DNA of 35,774 nt from DAOTWP01 sp034435675 (GCA_034435675.1 DAOTWP010000033.1:1-35774); one strand, 5' to 3'. Counted from the stretch's first letter, positions 22,690-32,034 are shown. Translations and numbers: made by a program. The notes: generated by a model from the sequence alone, not told the origin.

Positions 22690-23946
22690 CTACTGCGCGA
22701 CCTCAAACAGCGGTTTACCCATAAAGCCATCCTGCGCCAGCCCTGCCAGCGCCGCGAATGTCGGTGCTACCTGCACGGCATCGCCCTGCGCGCTGCTGCC
22801 CTGCGGCACTCCCGGTCCGGCGAACAGCGCAAAGCGGTCGTCGCCGGGCGCGCCGGGGGTCAAGCCATGCGAGGAAATGGCACGCGGCGGCAGTACGGGT
22901 TCCGTCGCCTCGGCGTTGTCGTTCTCAAACGACCACAGCGGTGGCGCAACAAACACAAATACCTGATCGCGAAACTCTGGCACAACGCAGTCATTGGGGA
23001 AGGGCTGGACGCCGAATGCTGCCAACTTCTGCGTGACGATGTCCAGTTCGGCGGCGTCATGCGGGGCAACCAGCAGGCTGCCGCCCTCGCACTGCACCCG
23101 CACGCCGGGCAGCAGCACCTGCGGCTGGATGGCTTTCTCAATCGGGCTGTGCCCGTGATCGCTCATCACCGCGATGTTCCACTGATCCAACACGCCGGCG
23201 TCTTCCAGACGGCGCACAATTCTGCCAACTGCCGCGTCCGCTTGCAGCACCGACCACTGCGAAATTTCGCTGCGGAAGCCGGTGTAATGCTGGTAGGTAT
23301 CGGTCATCAGGAATTCGGCGATAATCACATCTGGTGGGGTGGCGCTGGCGGCAAGCGAGGCGACCCACTCGAACATCAGGCTGTCAGCCACATTGCCAAA
23401 CACAGCGCGCTGATCCGGCTTGCTCAGGTCGAACTGCTCCAGCGGCAGGCGCGGCGGCAGCCCGGCAGCGCTGGCGACCTGCGTGAACGTCTCGCCCGGC
23501 TGGTGAAACGCCACGCGCATCCACGCCGGCTCCGACGGCTCCGGTTCAGCGTCACGCGGGCGCTGTACCATATCACTGACCCACCATGGGGACTGGAAAA
23601 TATCGGCGTCCTCCGGGCGGAGCATGCCAAAGCCGACGACGGCAACACGCTTGCCTGCCGCTTTCGCCCGTGCTGCCAGCGTGGGCACACGCACATCGTC
23701 CGGCGTGGCATAGCGGAACTGTGTGCCATCCCAGATTTTGTTGCCATAAACGCCGCTGACATCCGCCGTTACGCCGGTCATCATCGAGGTACGCCCTGGC
23801 AGGGATGTGCCCAGCACCTCCGAATGCAGCCGTTCGACACAGAAGCCGCGTTTTTCCAGCGCCGCAAAGTGCGGAAAACGCGCGCGATCCGCCGCATAGT
23901 GCTCCGCTGCGACGCCATCAATCATCAGAACTATCAAGCCGGGCAT
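22690..23946 (-). CDS. Type I phosphodiesterase/nucleotide pyrophosphatase family protein
   Basis: From ATG 23946 (AGGGAGAG eight bases upstream) the product is 418 residues. It is an alkaline-phosphatase-superfamily enzyme with two-metal residues in order: D10 in LIVLMIDGVA, nucleophile Thr in LPGRTSMMTGV, Asp and His in MTDTYQHYTGF, Asp-His in VMSDHGHSP, and a late His in ISSHGLTPG. No signal peptide is visible, so it is probably cytoplasmic, unlike many eukaryotic relatives. Substrates may be nucleotide diesters or phosphonate/phospholipid head groups. It lies downstream of a peptide-type ABC operon on the same strand, with a gap of about 150 bases, so co-transcription is possible but not shown. 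Confidence 0.88.
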   Translation of the reverse strand: MPGLIVLMIDGVAAEHYAADRARFPHFAALEKRGFCVERLHSEVLGTSLPGRTSMMTGVTADVSGVYGNKIWDGTQFRYATPDDVRVPTLAARAKAAGKRVAVVGFGMLRPEDADIFQSPWWVSDMVQRPRDAEPEPSEPAWMRVAFHQPGETFTQVASAAGLPPRLPLEQFDLSKPDQRAVFGNVADSLMFEWVASLAASATPPDVIIAEFLMTDTYQHYTGFRSEISQWSVLQADAAVGRIVRRLEDAGVLDQWNIAVMSDHGHSPIEKAIQPQVLLPGVRVQCEGGSLLVAPHDAAELDIVTQKLAAFGVQPFPNDCVVPEFRDQVFVFVAPPLWSFENDNAEATEPVLPPRAISSHGLTPGAPGDDRFALFAGPGVPQGSSAQGDAVQVAPTFAALAGLAQDGFMGKPLFEVAQ

Positions 23947-24094
23947 AACGCTCTCTCCCTGTATATGGCTGCGCAAAGGGCATCCCTGTGGAATGCCCCG
24001 GCGCATGTGTCATGATTAAAACCAGATGCTGCGGTGAAACACCGGGGCGCGCCGCAGCCGCGCCGCAGCGCAAACCCCGATCATAGCTGCCGGA

Positions 24095-25609
24095 TTAGTC
24101 CATCGAGAACGCGCCGGGGCGCAGGTCAATGTAGAATTCCTGATGCGCTGCCCAGGTGATGCCGTCGCGCATCGCATAGAATTCTACCGACTGATACAGC
24201 GGCGCAAACGGCACGTCGGCATCCAGAATGTCGGCGATGCGGCGGTAGTTGGCGCGGCGCACTTCAGGATCGAGCGAAATAGCGGCTTCGGTTGCCAGCG
24301 CGCGGAATTCTTCGCTGGGGGTGTAATACTGCCCCATCCACTGATCCCAGGTCTGCACGACGCTGTTGGTTGCCGGGTCGCCGCTGGTGCCAAAGCTTTG
24401 CAGCGTAGCGATATTCTGCCCAGCCAGCGAGCGGTCTGCCCAGGCAGACGTATCCAGCGGTTCGTACTGCACATTGACGCCAAGCGCGCGCCACATTTCG
24501 GCGATGACTTCGGTCACCAGCGCGCCGTTGGTGTAGTAGGCGCTCGGCGGGGTGAATTCCAGCACTTCGCCGTTGTAGCCGGCTTCTGCCAGCAGGCGCA
24601 TAGCTTCTTCGGGGTTGTACTCGAAGTTCGGGCGTTCGGCATCATAGCCGAATTCGCCCGGCAGGAAGTAGTCGTTCATCACGCGCACACGCCCGCCCCA
24701 CAGCGAGTCAACAATCGCCTCGCGGTCAATGCCCAGCGACAGCGCGCGGCGGAACAGCGGGTTCGCCGTCGGTCCGGTGTTGGTGTTGAAGTAGATCAGC
24801 ATGAAGTTGAACACCGGCACGGTATCCACACGCAGCCCATCGGCTGCATCCAGCGAGTCAATCAGATCCGGGCTGACGGTGGTGATGAAGTCCACTTCGC
24901 CGCTTTGCAGCGCTGCAACACGGGTGGAAGTTTCGGGGATGACACGCACAATTACCTGTTCGGCGTCCGGTGTGCCCATCCAGTAAGCGTCATGGCGTTG
25001 CAGCACCAGCCGGTCACCGGCGATCACTTCAACCACCTTATAAGGACCAGCGCCGACCGGGGCAGTCTGCACTGCTTCGAACCCGGCTTCTTCGGTGTAG
25101 GCGCGCGGCATAATCACGGCATAGGGCGTGGACAGGCGCAGCGGCAGCAGCGGATCCGCGTTGGGCGTGGTGAAGGTCACTTCCAGATCGCCGGTGGCTT
25201 CCACCGCGGTGATATACAGCGCGAACTGCGGGCGGATGCGGCTTTCCTGTTCACTGAACAGCAGGCGGTTGAAGCTGTACGCCACGTCATCTGCTGTCAT
25301 CGTCGCGCCGTTGTGGAACACGACATCCGGGCGCAGTTGGAAGACCCATGTCGTCTCGCTGGTCTGTTCCCACGACACCGCCAGCATCGGCTGCACCGCG
25401 CCGGTGGCATCGGTGCGGGTGAGCTGGTCATAGATCATGTGATAAATGCGATTGCCGATAATCGCGCCGGGGGCGTGATGCGGGTCAAGCGTCAGCACCT
25501 CGGCGTTGATGCCGATGGTCAGCGTCTTCGGTTCAGCGTCCTGTGCAGCAGCGCCCAATGCGGACAGCGCCAGCACCACCAACAGCAAAAAACGAACCCA
25601 CTTCTGCAT
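24095..25609 (-). CDS. Peptide/nickel-type ABC transporter substrate-binding protein
   Basis: The 504-residue protein begins with a signal peptide (QKWVRFLLLVVLALSALGAA, cleavage near AAAQ) and no lipobox Cys, so it is secreted or held by the hydrophobic N-terminus. The body is SBP_bac_5: TLTIGINAEVLTLDPHHAPG, VYRNGA-like text VVFHNGATMTADDVAYSFNR, and DREAIVDSLWGGR are family signatures. It captures di- or oligopeptides (or related solutes) for the permeases coded upstream. A ribosome site AGGAGG lies about ten bases before the ATG. The gene follows the DppC-like permease after 77 bases, the last position in the transporter block. Confidence 0.93.
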   Translation of the reverse strand: MQKWVRFLLLVVLALSALGAAAQDAEPKTLTIGINAEVLTLDPHHAPGAIIGNRIYHMIYDQLTRTDATGAVQPMLAVSWEQTSETTWVFQLRPDVVFHNGATMTADDVAYSFNRLLFSEQESRIRPQFALYITAVEATGDLEVTFTTPNADPLLPLRLSTPYAVIMPRAYTEEAGFEAVQTAPVGAGPYKVVEVIAGDRLVLQRHDAYWMGTPDAEQVIVRVIPETSTRVAALQSGEVDFITTVSPDLIDSLDAADGLRVDTVPVFNFMLIYFNTNTGPTANPLFRRALSLGIDREAIVDSLWGGRVRVMNDYFLPGEFGYDAERPNFEYNPEEAMRLLAEAGYNGEVLEFTPPSAYYTNGALVTEVIAEMWRALGVNVQYEPLDTSAWADRSLAGQNIATLQSFGTSGDPATNSVVQTWDQWMGQYYTPSEEFRALATEAAISLDPEVRRANYRRIADILDADVPFAPLYQSVEFYAMRDGITWAAHQEFYIDLRPGAFSMD

Positions 25610-25686
25610 TTTGCTAAAGCCTCCTGAACTTATGCGAATTGTGATACTGTCCTACTTGCGTTCAACTTCTGCACGCAGGCGGGTGC

Positions 25687-26601
25687 TCAGCCACTCACCG
25701 AGACATCCAGCACATCGCGCAGCCAATCGCCGAGGGTGCCCACCGCCAGGGTCAGCAGCATCAGCGCCAGCGCGGGCAGCGTCGCCAGCCACCACGCCGT
25801 CGCCAGATAGTCGCGTCCTTCATTAATCATCGTGCCCCACGACGGGGCGGGCGGGGGAATGCCGATATTGAGGTAGCTCAGGGCGCTTTCCAGCAGGATG
25901 ATGCGCCCGATGTTGATCGTCGCCAGCACCAGAATGGACGCCAGCGTGTTGGGCAGCAGATGCACGCGCATGATGCGCCACGGTCCCGCGCCGAGCGCAT
26001 CTGCCGCCAGCACAAACTCGCGTTCGCGCAGGGAGAGCACTTCGCCGCGCACCACCCGCGCATACAGGGGCCATGTGGACAGCGCTGCCAGCCCGACCAG
26101 CACCGCCAGCGAACGCCCCAGCACCAGCGCCACCGCGACTGCCAGCAGGATAAACGGCAGCGAAAGCTGCACATCCACCAGATACATCAGCACTTCGTCC
26201 AGCCAGCCGCGCGCATAGCCGCTGACCAGCCCCAGCAGTGTGCCGACCAACAGCCCCAAAAGCGCCGAGACCCCGCCGACAAACAGTGACACCTGCCCGC
26301 CGTACAGCAAACGGCTGAGGATGTCGCGCCCGGTGGCGTCTGTGCCCAGCGGGTACTGCAAGAGTCCTTCGGCATTGCTTTGCAGCGGCGGCTGCAAGCG
26401 CGCGCGCAGGTTGATCGTCGTGGGGTCTGCCGGGGCGAGCACATCCGCCAGCAGGACGGCAAGCACCAGCGCCAGCAGCAGCGCCATGCTCAGTGCCGCC
26501 GGGACAGTCAAGCGCTGCCGCCAGCGTCTGCGGCGCGGGGTGTGCGCCACGTGGGCGACAGGTTTATCCATCGGGGGATTCAGGCTGCTGACTGCGCTCA
26601 T
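25687..26601 (-). CDS. Dipeptide-type ABC transporter permease, DppC-like
   Basis: The 304-residue protein has an N-terminal membrane helix after an Arg-rich start (RRRRWRQRLTVPAALSMALL), the OppC-type extracytoplasmic region with PLGTDATGRDILSRLLYGGQ, then about five helices. The cytoplasmic EAA loop reads VLAADALGAGPWRIMRVHLL, the contact site for the ATPase. It forms the heterodimeric channel with the DppB-like protein, whose gene it overlaps by four bases (ATGA at 26598-26601). Confidence 0.93.
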   Translation of the reverse strand: MSAVSSLNPPMDKPVAHVAHTPRRRRWRQRLTVPAALSMALLLALVLAVLLADVLAPADPTTINLRARLQPPLQSNAEGLLQYPLGTDATGRDILSRLLYGGQVSLFVGGVSALLGLLVGTLLGLVSGYARGWLDEVLMYLVDVQLSLPFILLAVAVALVLGRSLAVLVGLAALSTWPLYARVVRGEVLSLREREFVLAADALGAGPWRIMRVHLLPNTLASILVLATINIGRIILLESALSYLNIGIPPPAPSWGTMINEGRDYLATAWWLATLPALALMLLTLAVGTLGDWLRDVLDVSVSG

Positions 26602-27524
26602 CGCCGCCCTCCGGTCTGAATACGCGGATCAAGCACAAAATACAGGGCATCTACCAGCATATTGCCGAAGCCAAATGCCGCCGCGCTGAGCAGCACAATC
26701 GCCTGCACCACCGGGAAATCGCGCCCGCCGATGGACGCCACCGCCAGCGACCCCAAACCGGGCCACGCGAAGACGGTTTCGACAATCGCCGCGCCGCTGA
26801 TGATCGCCGCGAATTGCAAGCCGATCACCGTGACCACTGGAATGAGCGCATTGGGCAGCACATGGCGCGTGGCAGTGTACAGGTCGTGCAGCCCTTTGGC
26901 GGCTGCCGTGCGCACATACGGCTGGCTGCGCACTTCCAGGATGGCGGAGCGTGTCAGCCGAACGACAATTGCCAGCGGGTAAATTGTCAGGGTGATCGTC
27001 GGCAGGATATAGTGTGCCGCGCTGTCACTGCCAAAGGTGGGAGTGAGTTTGAAGTAAACGCCGAACACCAGAATCAACACGATTGCCACCGCGAACGACG
27101 GCAGCGACTGCCCGGCAAGGGTCAAGCCCATCACGAGGCGGTCAAACAGACTGCCGCGCCGGTATGCCGCCGCCATGCCCAGCGGAATGCCCAGCACAAC
27201 TGACAGCACGAAGGCAGGAATGCCCAACCGCAGAGTCGCGCCGATGCGCTCGCCGACCACATCTGCCGCCGGACGGTTGTAGACAATCGAGGTGCCCAGA
27301 TCACCGCGCGCCAGACTTTCCAGATAGCGCCCGAACTGCACCGGCAGCGGCTGATCCAGTCCCAGCGCGGCGCGCATCCGTTCGTAATCTTCGACACTTG
27401 CCTGTTGGGGCAGCAGCATGGCGATAGGGTCGCCGGAAACACGCCCCAGCGCAAAGGTGAGCGTGATTACCCCGAACAGGGTCAGCAGCGTGCGCAGCAG
27501 CCGTAAGAACAAAAACCGGATCAT
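26598..27524 (-). CDS. Dipeptide-type ABC transporter permease, DppB-like
   Basis: The 308-residue protein is the first gene of the transporter operon. It starts with the typical DppB opening IRFLFLRLLRTLLTLFGVIT, followed by FALGRVSGDPIAMLLPQQAS. About six helices and the EAA loop YVRTAAAKGLHDLYTATRHV are present. Its start has only a weak ribosome site (AAAGG). No dppD or dppF ATPase gene is in the window on either side, so the system depends on ATPases coded elsewhere or shared. Confidence 0.93.
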   Translation of the reverse strand: MIRFLFLRLLRTLLTLFGVITLTFALGRVSGDPIAMLLPQQASVEDYERMRAALGLDQPLPVQFGRYLESLARGDLGTSIVYNRPAADVVGERIGATLRLGIPAFVLSVVLGIPLGMAAAYRRGSLFDRLVMGLTLAGQSLPSFAVAIVLILVFGVYFKLTPTFGSDSAAHYILPTITLTIYPLAIVVRLTRSAILEVRSQPYVRTAAAKGLHDLYTATRHVLPNALIPVVTVIGLQFAAIISGAAIVETVFAWPGLGSLAVASIGGRDFPVVQAIVLLSAAAFGFGNMLVDALYFVLDPRIQTGGRR

Positions 27525-28049
27525 GCCTTTGGTTGACCTATGTGGGTTACGGACTTGAGGACAGCGGGGGCTGCGCGAACAGCATGTAGTGAGAAATCAG
27601 GTTCGCAGCCCGCCAGAAGGCTAACTGAGGAGATTGATGGCGGCGTTAAGATGCAGTGTTACTTTTGTTAAGGTTGGGTGAATGTCTGTAAACGATTGCT
27701 GGTCAGAGCAGCAGTGACCTTGCCCGGCGCACTTTGATTGATGCGCCAGCACCGCCGCACTGCACCTGCTGGCGCGCCACGCCGGCAATCTCGCACACCC
27801 TGCACGCAGTCGAGCCGGGGACAGGGTAGACCACGATTGATCCTACTGTCCAACAGGTTTTCTGTCGCCCGCAGCGCAGGCGTGCGCAACATAACAGTCG
27901 TAATTATGCTGAAACTCTGCGCACTCGCGTAAAATCAACACTGTTTTGCTTTCCTTAAGGCATCAGGCGGGGCACTTGACGCCTATAATCAAGATAGCAG
28001 AATAGCAAACAGGCTGCCTTAAGCATTGGCGGGCAGAGAACGGGTTAAT
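27525..28049. other. Divergent intergenic region with a leader hairpin
   Basis: No gene is supported. GGGCTGCGCGAAC (27568-27580) pairs with GTTCGCAGCCC (27601-27611) with a 2-base bulge; it would lie in the leader of the transporter mRNA. On the other side a TATAAT (27984-27989) lies upstream of the small plus-strand gene, without a good -35 box. Confidence 0.4.
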
Positions 28050-28379
28050 ATGGCGGTGACAGCCAGAAACCAGCAGAATTTTATGTATTACGTCCAGCAG
28101 CATGAGCGTATCTGGGGCAGGCTACATTACAACGGACGCCCCTCGCTCAGTGACCTGCTGCGCGCCCCAGTGGTGGTTTTCTGGATGCCCGCCGATGCCC
28201 TGTCGGAGACCCACTTCACGGCGACAACGCATGCCGACCTGCGCGAACTGCGCAAATACGTGGCGCGGCTGGTCGTCCACAGCGCGGTGCAGATGCCGAC
28301 GCAGCGCGTGGTGAGCATTTTTGTGCAGCGCCGCTTTGTGCGCATCGCCGGGGTGCGGCTGATGCTTGAGGAGGAGTGA
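28050..28379 (+). CDS. Small protein of unknown function
   Basis: From ATG 28050 the product is 109 residues (TTG 28026 would add eight). The codon use is that of the neighbours, which supports a real gene, although no clear ribosome site is seen. It begins with a Gln/Asn/Tyr-rich helix (NQQNFMYYVQQHERIWGRLH), has a hydrophobic strand (LLRAPVVVFWMPADAL), and ends with basic strands (QRVVSIFVQRRFVRIAGVRL). It is soluble, with no Cys or recognised domain. It precedes FTCD by about 250 bases on the same strand, but the gap makes co-transcription uncertain. Confidence 0.55.
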   Translation: MAVTARNQQNFMYYVQQHERIWGRLHYNGRPSLSDLLRAPVVVFWMPADALSETHFTATTHADLRELRKYVARLVVHSAVQMPTQRVVSIFVQRRFVRIAGVRLMLEEE

Positions 28380-28627
28380 GGGGCAGGGCAAAGGAAAAAG
28401 GAAAAGCAAACCAGCGAACAGCGTTTCAGCTTATAGCCAACCGCCAGGCACCAACCGCGCCCGCCAACACCCATTCACCCCCTACCGCCGCCACGCCGTT
28501 CGTGGGTACAATACAGGCAAACAGGGGGTGCGTTCGTGCAAAAACACCAAAATCTCACGCGGAGCCGCGCTGCTGCGCACGGCTGCGCGCTGCACACCCC
28601 ACACCCATTTCTGGAAGGATTTTCACG

Positions 28628-30163
28628 GTGAAACGAATTGTTGAATGCGTTGCCAATTTCTCCGAAGGACGGCGCAGTGCTATCGTGGACGAAATCGTCG
28701 CCGCCATCCGCGCTGTGCCGGAGGTGCATGTGCTGGATCAGGAAAGTGATGCTGACCACAACCGTTCGGTGATTACGTTTGTCGCCGCGCCGGAAAACAT
28801 TGTCGAAGCGGCGTTTCAGGCGATTGCCGCTGCTGCCCGGCTGATTGACCTGGACACGCACAGCGGCGCACACCCGCGTCTCGGCGCGACAGATGTCGTC
28901 CCGTTCATCCCCATCGAAGGCGTGGACATGCACGACTGCGTGCTGCTGGCGCGGCAGTTGGGCGAACGGGTCGGGCGCGAACTGCACATCCCGGTCTATC
29001 TCTACGAAGCTGCTGCCACCCGACCGGAGCGCGAAAATCTGGCAGATGTGCGCCGGGGCGAGTACGAGGCGCTCAAAGCGGCAATCGGCAGCGACCCCAA
29101 CCGTGCGCCGGACTATGGACCGCACAGCGTGGGCAAAGCGGGCGCAACGATCATCGGGGCGCGCGCGCCGCTGGTCGCCTACAACGTTTACCTGACCACC
29201 AGCGATGTCGAAATCGCCAGAAAGATCAGCAAGGACATTCGCCATTCATCCGGCGGCTTCCGCTATGCCAAAGCGCTGGGGCTGCTGGTCAACGGCAAGG
29301 CGCAGGTTTCGATCAACATGACCGACTACACCCAGACGCCGCTGCATCGCGTGGTCGAAACGATCCGGCGCGAGGCGGCGCGCTACGGTGTCGGCATCCA
29401 GAGCAGCGAGATTATCGGGCTGGTGCCGCAGCGGGCACTGTTTGACGCGGCGCAGTGGTACTTGCAGATTGACGCTTTCACGCCGGAGCAGGTGCTGGAA
29501 AACCGCCTGTCCAGCGCGCTGCAGGACGGCGACGGTGCGTCGATGAGCGCCTCGTTCCTGGATGAACTGGCGGCGGGCACGGCAGCACCCGGCGGCGGGT
29601 CAGCGGCGGCATATGGCGCGGCAATGGGCGCGGCGCTGGTGGCAATGGTCGCCCGGCTGACCGTGGGCAGGAAAAAGTACGCTGACGTAGAAGCACGGAT
29701 GGACGCGATCATTGTGGAGGCGGACGGGCTGCGCGCGGCACTGGCACAGGGTGTGCAGCGCGATGCACAGGCGTATGGCGCGGTGCTGGCAGCGCTGCGC
29801 CTGCCCAAAGAAACAGACGAACAGCAGGCTGCCCGCGCGGCAGCGATTGAAAGCGCCACCAAACACGCCGCCGAAGTGCCGCTGGATGCCGCGCGCATGT
29901 CCACCCGCGTGATCGAACTTGCCGCGGAAGTCGCCGAACTGGGCAACAGCAACGCCGTTTCGGATGCCGGGTCTGCCGGGGCGCTGGCGGGCGCCGCGCT
30001 GCACGCCGCCGGGCTGAATGTCAAAATCAACGCGACAGGCATTCAGGATCAGGCAGCGGCGCAGGGGTGGCAGCAGGCGCTCGACGAGTTCGCCGCGCGG
30101 GCACAGCAAGCAACTGCGCGGCTGCACCAGGCGATTGCCACACGCGGCGGCATTCGCATTTAG
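28628..30163 (+). CDS. ftcD: Bifunctional glutamate formimidoyltransferase / formimidoyl-THF cyclodeaminase
   Basis: From GTG 28628 (AAGGA eight bases upstream) the product is 511 residues. Residues 1 to about 295 form the formimidoyltransferase: VECVANFSEGR, LDQESDADHNRSVITFVA and HSGAHPRLGATDVVPFIPIE, with H82 at the position known as catalytic in mammalian FTCD. Residues about 325-511 form the helical cyclodeaminase: LDELAAGTAAPGGGSAAAYG, NSNAVSDAGSAGALAGAALH and NVKINATGIQD. It moves the formimino group from formimidoylglutamate to tetrahydrofolate and then releases ammonia to give methenyl-THF, the last step of one histidine-degradation route. The open frame upstream to 28376 has no homology and was excluded. 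No other hut gene is in the window. Confidence 0.95.
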   Translation: MKRIVECVANFSEGRRSAIVDEIVAAIRAVPEVHVLDQESDADHNRSVITFVAAPENIVEAAFQAIAAAARLIDLDTHSGAHPRLGATDVVPFIPIEGVDMHDCVLLARQLGERVGRELHIPVYLYEAAATRPERENLADVRRGEYEALKAAIGSDPNRAPDYGPHSVGKAGATIIGARAPLVAYNVYLTTSDVEIARKISKDIRHSSGGFRYAKALGLLVNGKAQVSINMTDYTQTPLHRVVETIRREAARYGVGIQSSEIIGLVPQRALFDAAQWYLQIDAFTPEQVLENRLSSALQDGDGASMSASFLDELAAGTAAPGGGSAAAYGAAMGAALVAMVARLTVGRKKYADVEARMDAIIVEADGLRAALAQGVQRDAQAYGAVLAALRLPKETDEQQAARAAAIESATKHAAEVPLDAARMSTRVIELAAEVAELGNSNAVSDAGSAGALAGAALHAAGLNVKINATGIQDQAAAQGWQQALDEFAARAQQATARLHQAIATRGGIRI

Positions 30164-30180
30164 TCTCTCTCCGTAAACCC

Positions 30181-30206
30181 GAACAAGGGGAGTACTCCCC
30201 TTGTTC
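30181..30206. terminator. Perfect 26-bp palindrome after ftcD
   Basis: GAACAAGGGGAGT is followed directly by its exact reverse complement, 18 bases after the ftcD stop. It has no U-run. The flank (TCTCCGTAAACC) and the GAACAAGGGG core match the arms of the foldback element at 15026-15270, so it is probably a minimal member of that family that may also end transcription. Confidence 0.6.
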
Positions 30207-30315
30207 AGCTTGCATCCTGAGCTTGTCGGACTACCAGCGCCCCGCACGCCAGAAATCGCAACTCTCGATATACTGGATTACGCACAGCCCGCCCAATCCT
30301 GATGAGGACTCCGCC

Positions 30316-32034
30316 ATGTTCACCTCTTTGCCCCCCGATGCGTTTGCTGTCCAGCGCATGGACTGGCAGCAGCTTGACGCCTATTATGCCGAACTGCTGG
30401 CGCACCCGCTGACACCCGACACCTTCGAAGCCTGGCTTGAGCAGTGGTCGCAGCTAACCGCGCTGGTGATCGAGGCATTCGCCCGGTTGATGATCGCCAG
30501 TTCAAAAGACATGACCGACGCCGACGCCAGCACCCGCCGCGGCGCTTTCCAGCGCGAGATCATGCAGCCGCAGCACACCCGCGCCCAGGCGCTGACCGAA
30601 AAACTGCTCGCCAGCGGTTTATCCGTCCCACAGCACGACACGCTGCTGCGTGTGCTGCGCGCCCGTGCCGCCAGCTATGTCGAAGCGAACCAGTCGCTCG
30701 GCAGTCAGGAATACGAGCTGCTCAGCGAATACGATACGCTCACCGGGGCACAGCAGATCACGGTGCACGGCGAAACGCTGGGCGCGCCGGGGCTGAGCAG
30801 TCACCTGATGCAGGCAGACCGTGCCGGGCGCGAGGCACTTTTCCGGCAGATGCTGGCACGCCAGCTTGCCGACCGCGCGCAAATCAACCGCCTGTGGACG
30901 GCGCTGCAACAAACGCGGGTGCGTATGGCGGCAAACGCCGGGCTGCCCGATTACCGCGCGCTGTGGTGGCGCGAGAATCTGCGCTGGGACTTTTCGCCGC
31001 AGGACGCCGAAACGCTGCACGCGGCAATTGCCGAAGTCGCTGTGCCTGCCGCGAGCCGGATTTACGCCCGCTACCGGGCACAGTTGGGCGTAGATACGCT
31101 GCGCCCCTGGGATTTCAGCACCAACTGGTATGCCTACCCGGCGGGCAGCAGTGCGGCAGATGCGCCGCAGTTCCGCGATGGCGCAGACCTTGCCGCCAAA
31201 TGCGCCGTGCTGTTCCGCCAGCTTGACCCAACGCTGGGGGCATACTTCCAGACGATGATTGACGAAGCCCTGCTCGACCTCGACCCGCGCCCCGGCAAAA
31301 TGCCCGGCGGCAACCAGTTGGGGCTGGCAGTGGTGCGCCGCCCGCACATCACCGGCACGGTCACCGGCGTGGGACGCGACGTGCGCCTGCTGCTGCACGA
31401 AAGCGGGCACGCCTTCACCACATTTGAGTCGGCGCAGGTGCCCTTTTTGCACATCATCAACAGCCTGCCCGGTCTGACCGAGCTGCCGTCAGTGACGATG
31501 GAACTGATCGCCGGGGAACTGGTCGGCTTGCCGGAAGTCGGTTTATATGCGCCCGACGCCGCACGGCACGCACAGATCGCGTACCTTGAGGAACTGCTGC
31601 TGTGGCTGCCGCATCTGGCGCTGGAGGATGCCTTCGACCACTGGGTTTACACCCACCCGCAGGACGCCGCCGACCCTGCCGCCTGTGATGCGCAGTGGGC
31701 GGCGCTGGTGCGGCGCTTCCGCCCGGATGTGGACTGGTCCGGGCTGGAAAGCGAGCTGGCAACCGGCTGGCAGCGCGCGTTTTACCCCTTCTGGATGCCG
31801 TTTTTCACCATTGAGTATGCGCTGGCGCTGCTGGGCGCGGTGCATCTGTGGGCGCAGTTCCGCGCAGATTATGCAGCAGGCATGGCAACATACCGGCGTA
31901 TGCTGGCGCTGCTGGGCGCACGCCCGCTGCCGGAGGTCTTCGCGGTAATGGGCGCGCGCTTCGCCTTTGATGTGGATGCCGTGCGCGCCTGTGTGGCGGC
32001 GCTGGAAACGCGGCTGGTCGAACTGGGGGCATAG
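30316..32034 (+). CDS. M3 family oligoendopeptidase (PepF-like)
   Basis: From ATG 30316 (TGAGGA upstream) the product is 572 residues. The zinc site HESGH (361-365) lies in RLLLHESGHAFTTFESAQVP, with a third-ligand Glu about 25 residues on in the LPSVTMELIAGE segment. The N-terminal lobe has PepF-type helices (SLGSQEYELLSEYDTLTGAQ) and the C-terminus the expected AYALA-like helical cap (FTIEYALALLGAVHLWAQF). These are cytoplasmic enzymes that cut short peptides, so it fits downstream of dipeptide or oligopeptide uptake. Other M3 genes are often about 600 residues, so the length is normal. It follows ftcD after 150 bases including a palindrome, so it may be transcribed separately. Confidence 0.93.
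   Translation: MFTSLPPDAFAVQRMDWQQLDAYYAELLAHPLTPDTFEAWLEQWSQLTALVIEAFARLMIASSKDMTDADASTRRGAFQREIMQPQHTRAQALTEKLLASGLSVPQHDTLLRVLRARAASYVEANQSLGSQEYELLSEYDTLTGAQQITVHGETLGAPGLSSHLMQADRAGREALFRQMLARQLADRAQINRLWTALQQTRVRMAANAGLPDYRALWWRENLRWDFSPQDAETLHAAIAEVAVPAASRIYARYRAQLGVDTLRPWDFSTNWYAYPAGSSAADAPQFRDGADLAAKCAVLFRQLDPTLGAYFQTMIDEALLDLDPRPGKMPGGNQLGLAVVRRPHITGTVTGVGRDVRLLLHESGHAFTTFESAQVPFLHIINSLPGLTELPSVTMELIAGELVGLPEVGLYAPDAARHAQIAYLEELLLWLPHLALEDAFDHWVYTHPQDAADPAACDAQWAALVRRFRPDVDWSGLESELATGWQRAFYPFWMPFFTIEYALALLGAVHLWAQFRADYAAGMATYRRMLALLGARPLPEVFAVMGARFAFDVDAVRACVAALETRLVELGA

Noticed and set aside
22588..24015. 475-residue plus-strand frame
   Set aside because: Shadow of the phosphodiesterase gene, which has complete metal-site motifs on the minus strand.
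24143..25627. 494-residue plus-strand frame
   Set aside because: Shadow of the substrate-binding protein gene; Arg/His/Gln-rich with no domain.
27541..27620. Possible tRNA (GGTTCGCAGCCC resembles a T-arm)
   Set aside because: No acceptor stem, anticodon arm or CCA fits; the string is one side of a simple hairpin.
28376..28627. 84-residue N-terminal extension of ftcD
   Set aside because: The text is basic and low-homology. FTCD similarity begins exactly at GTG 28628, which has its own ribosome site.
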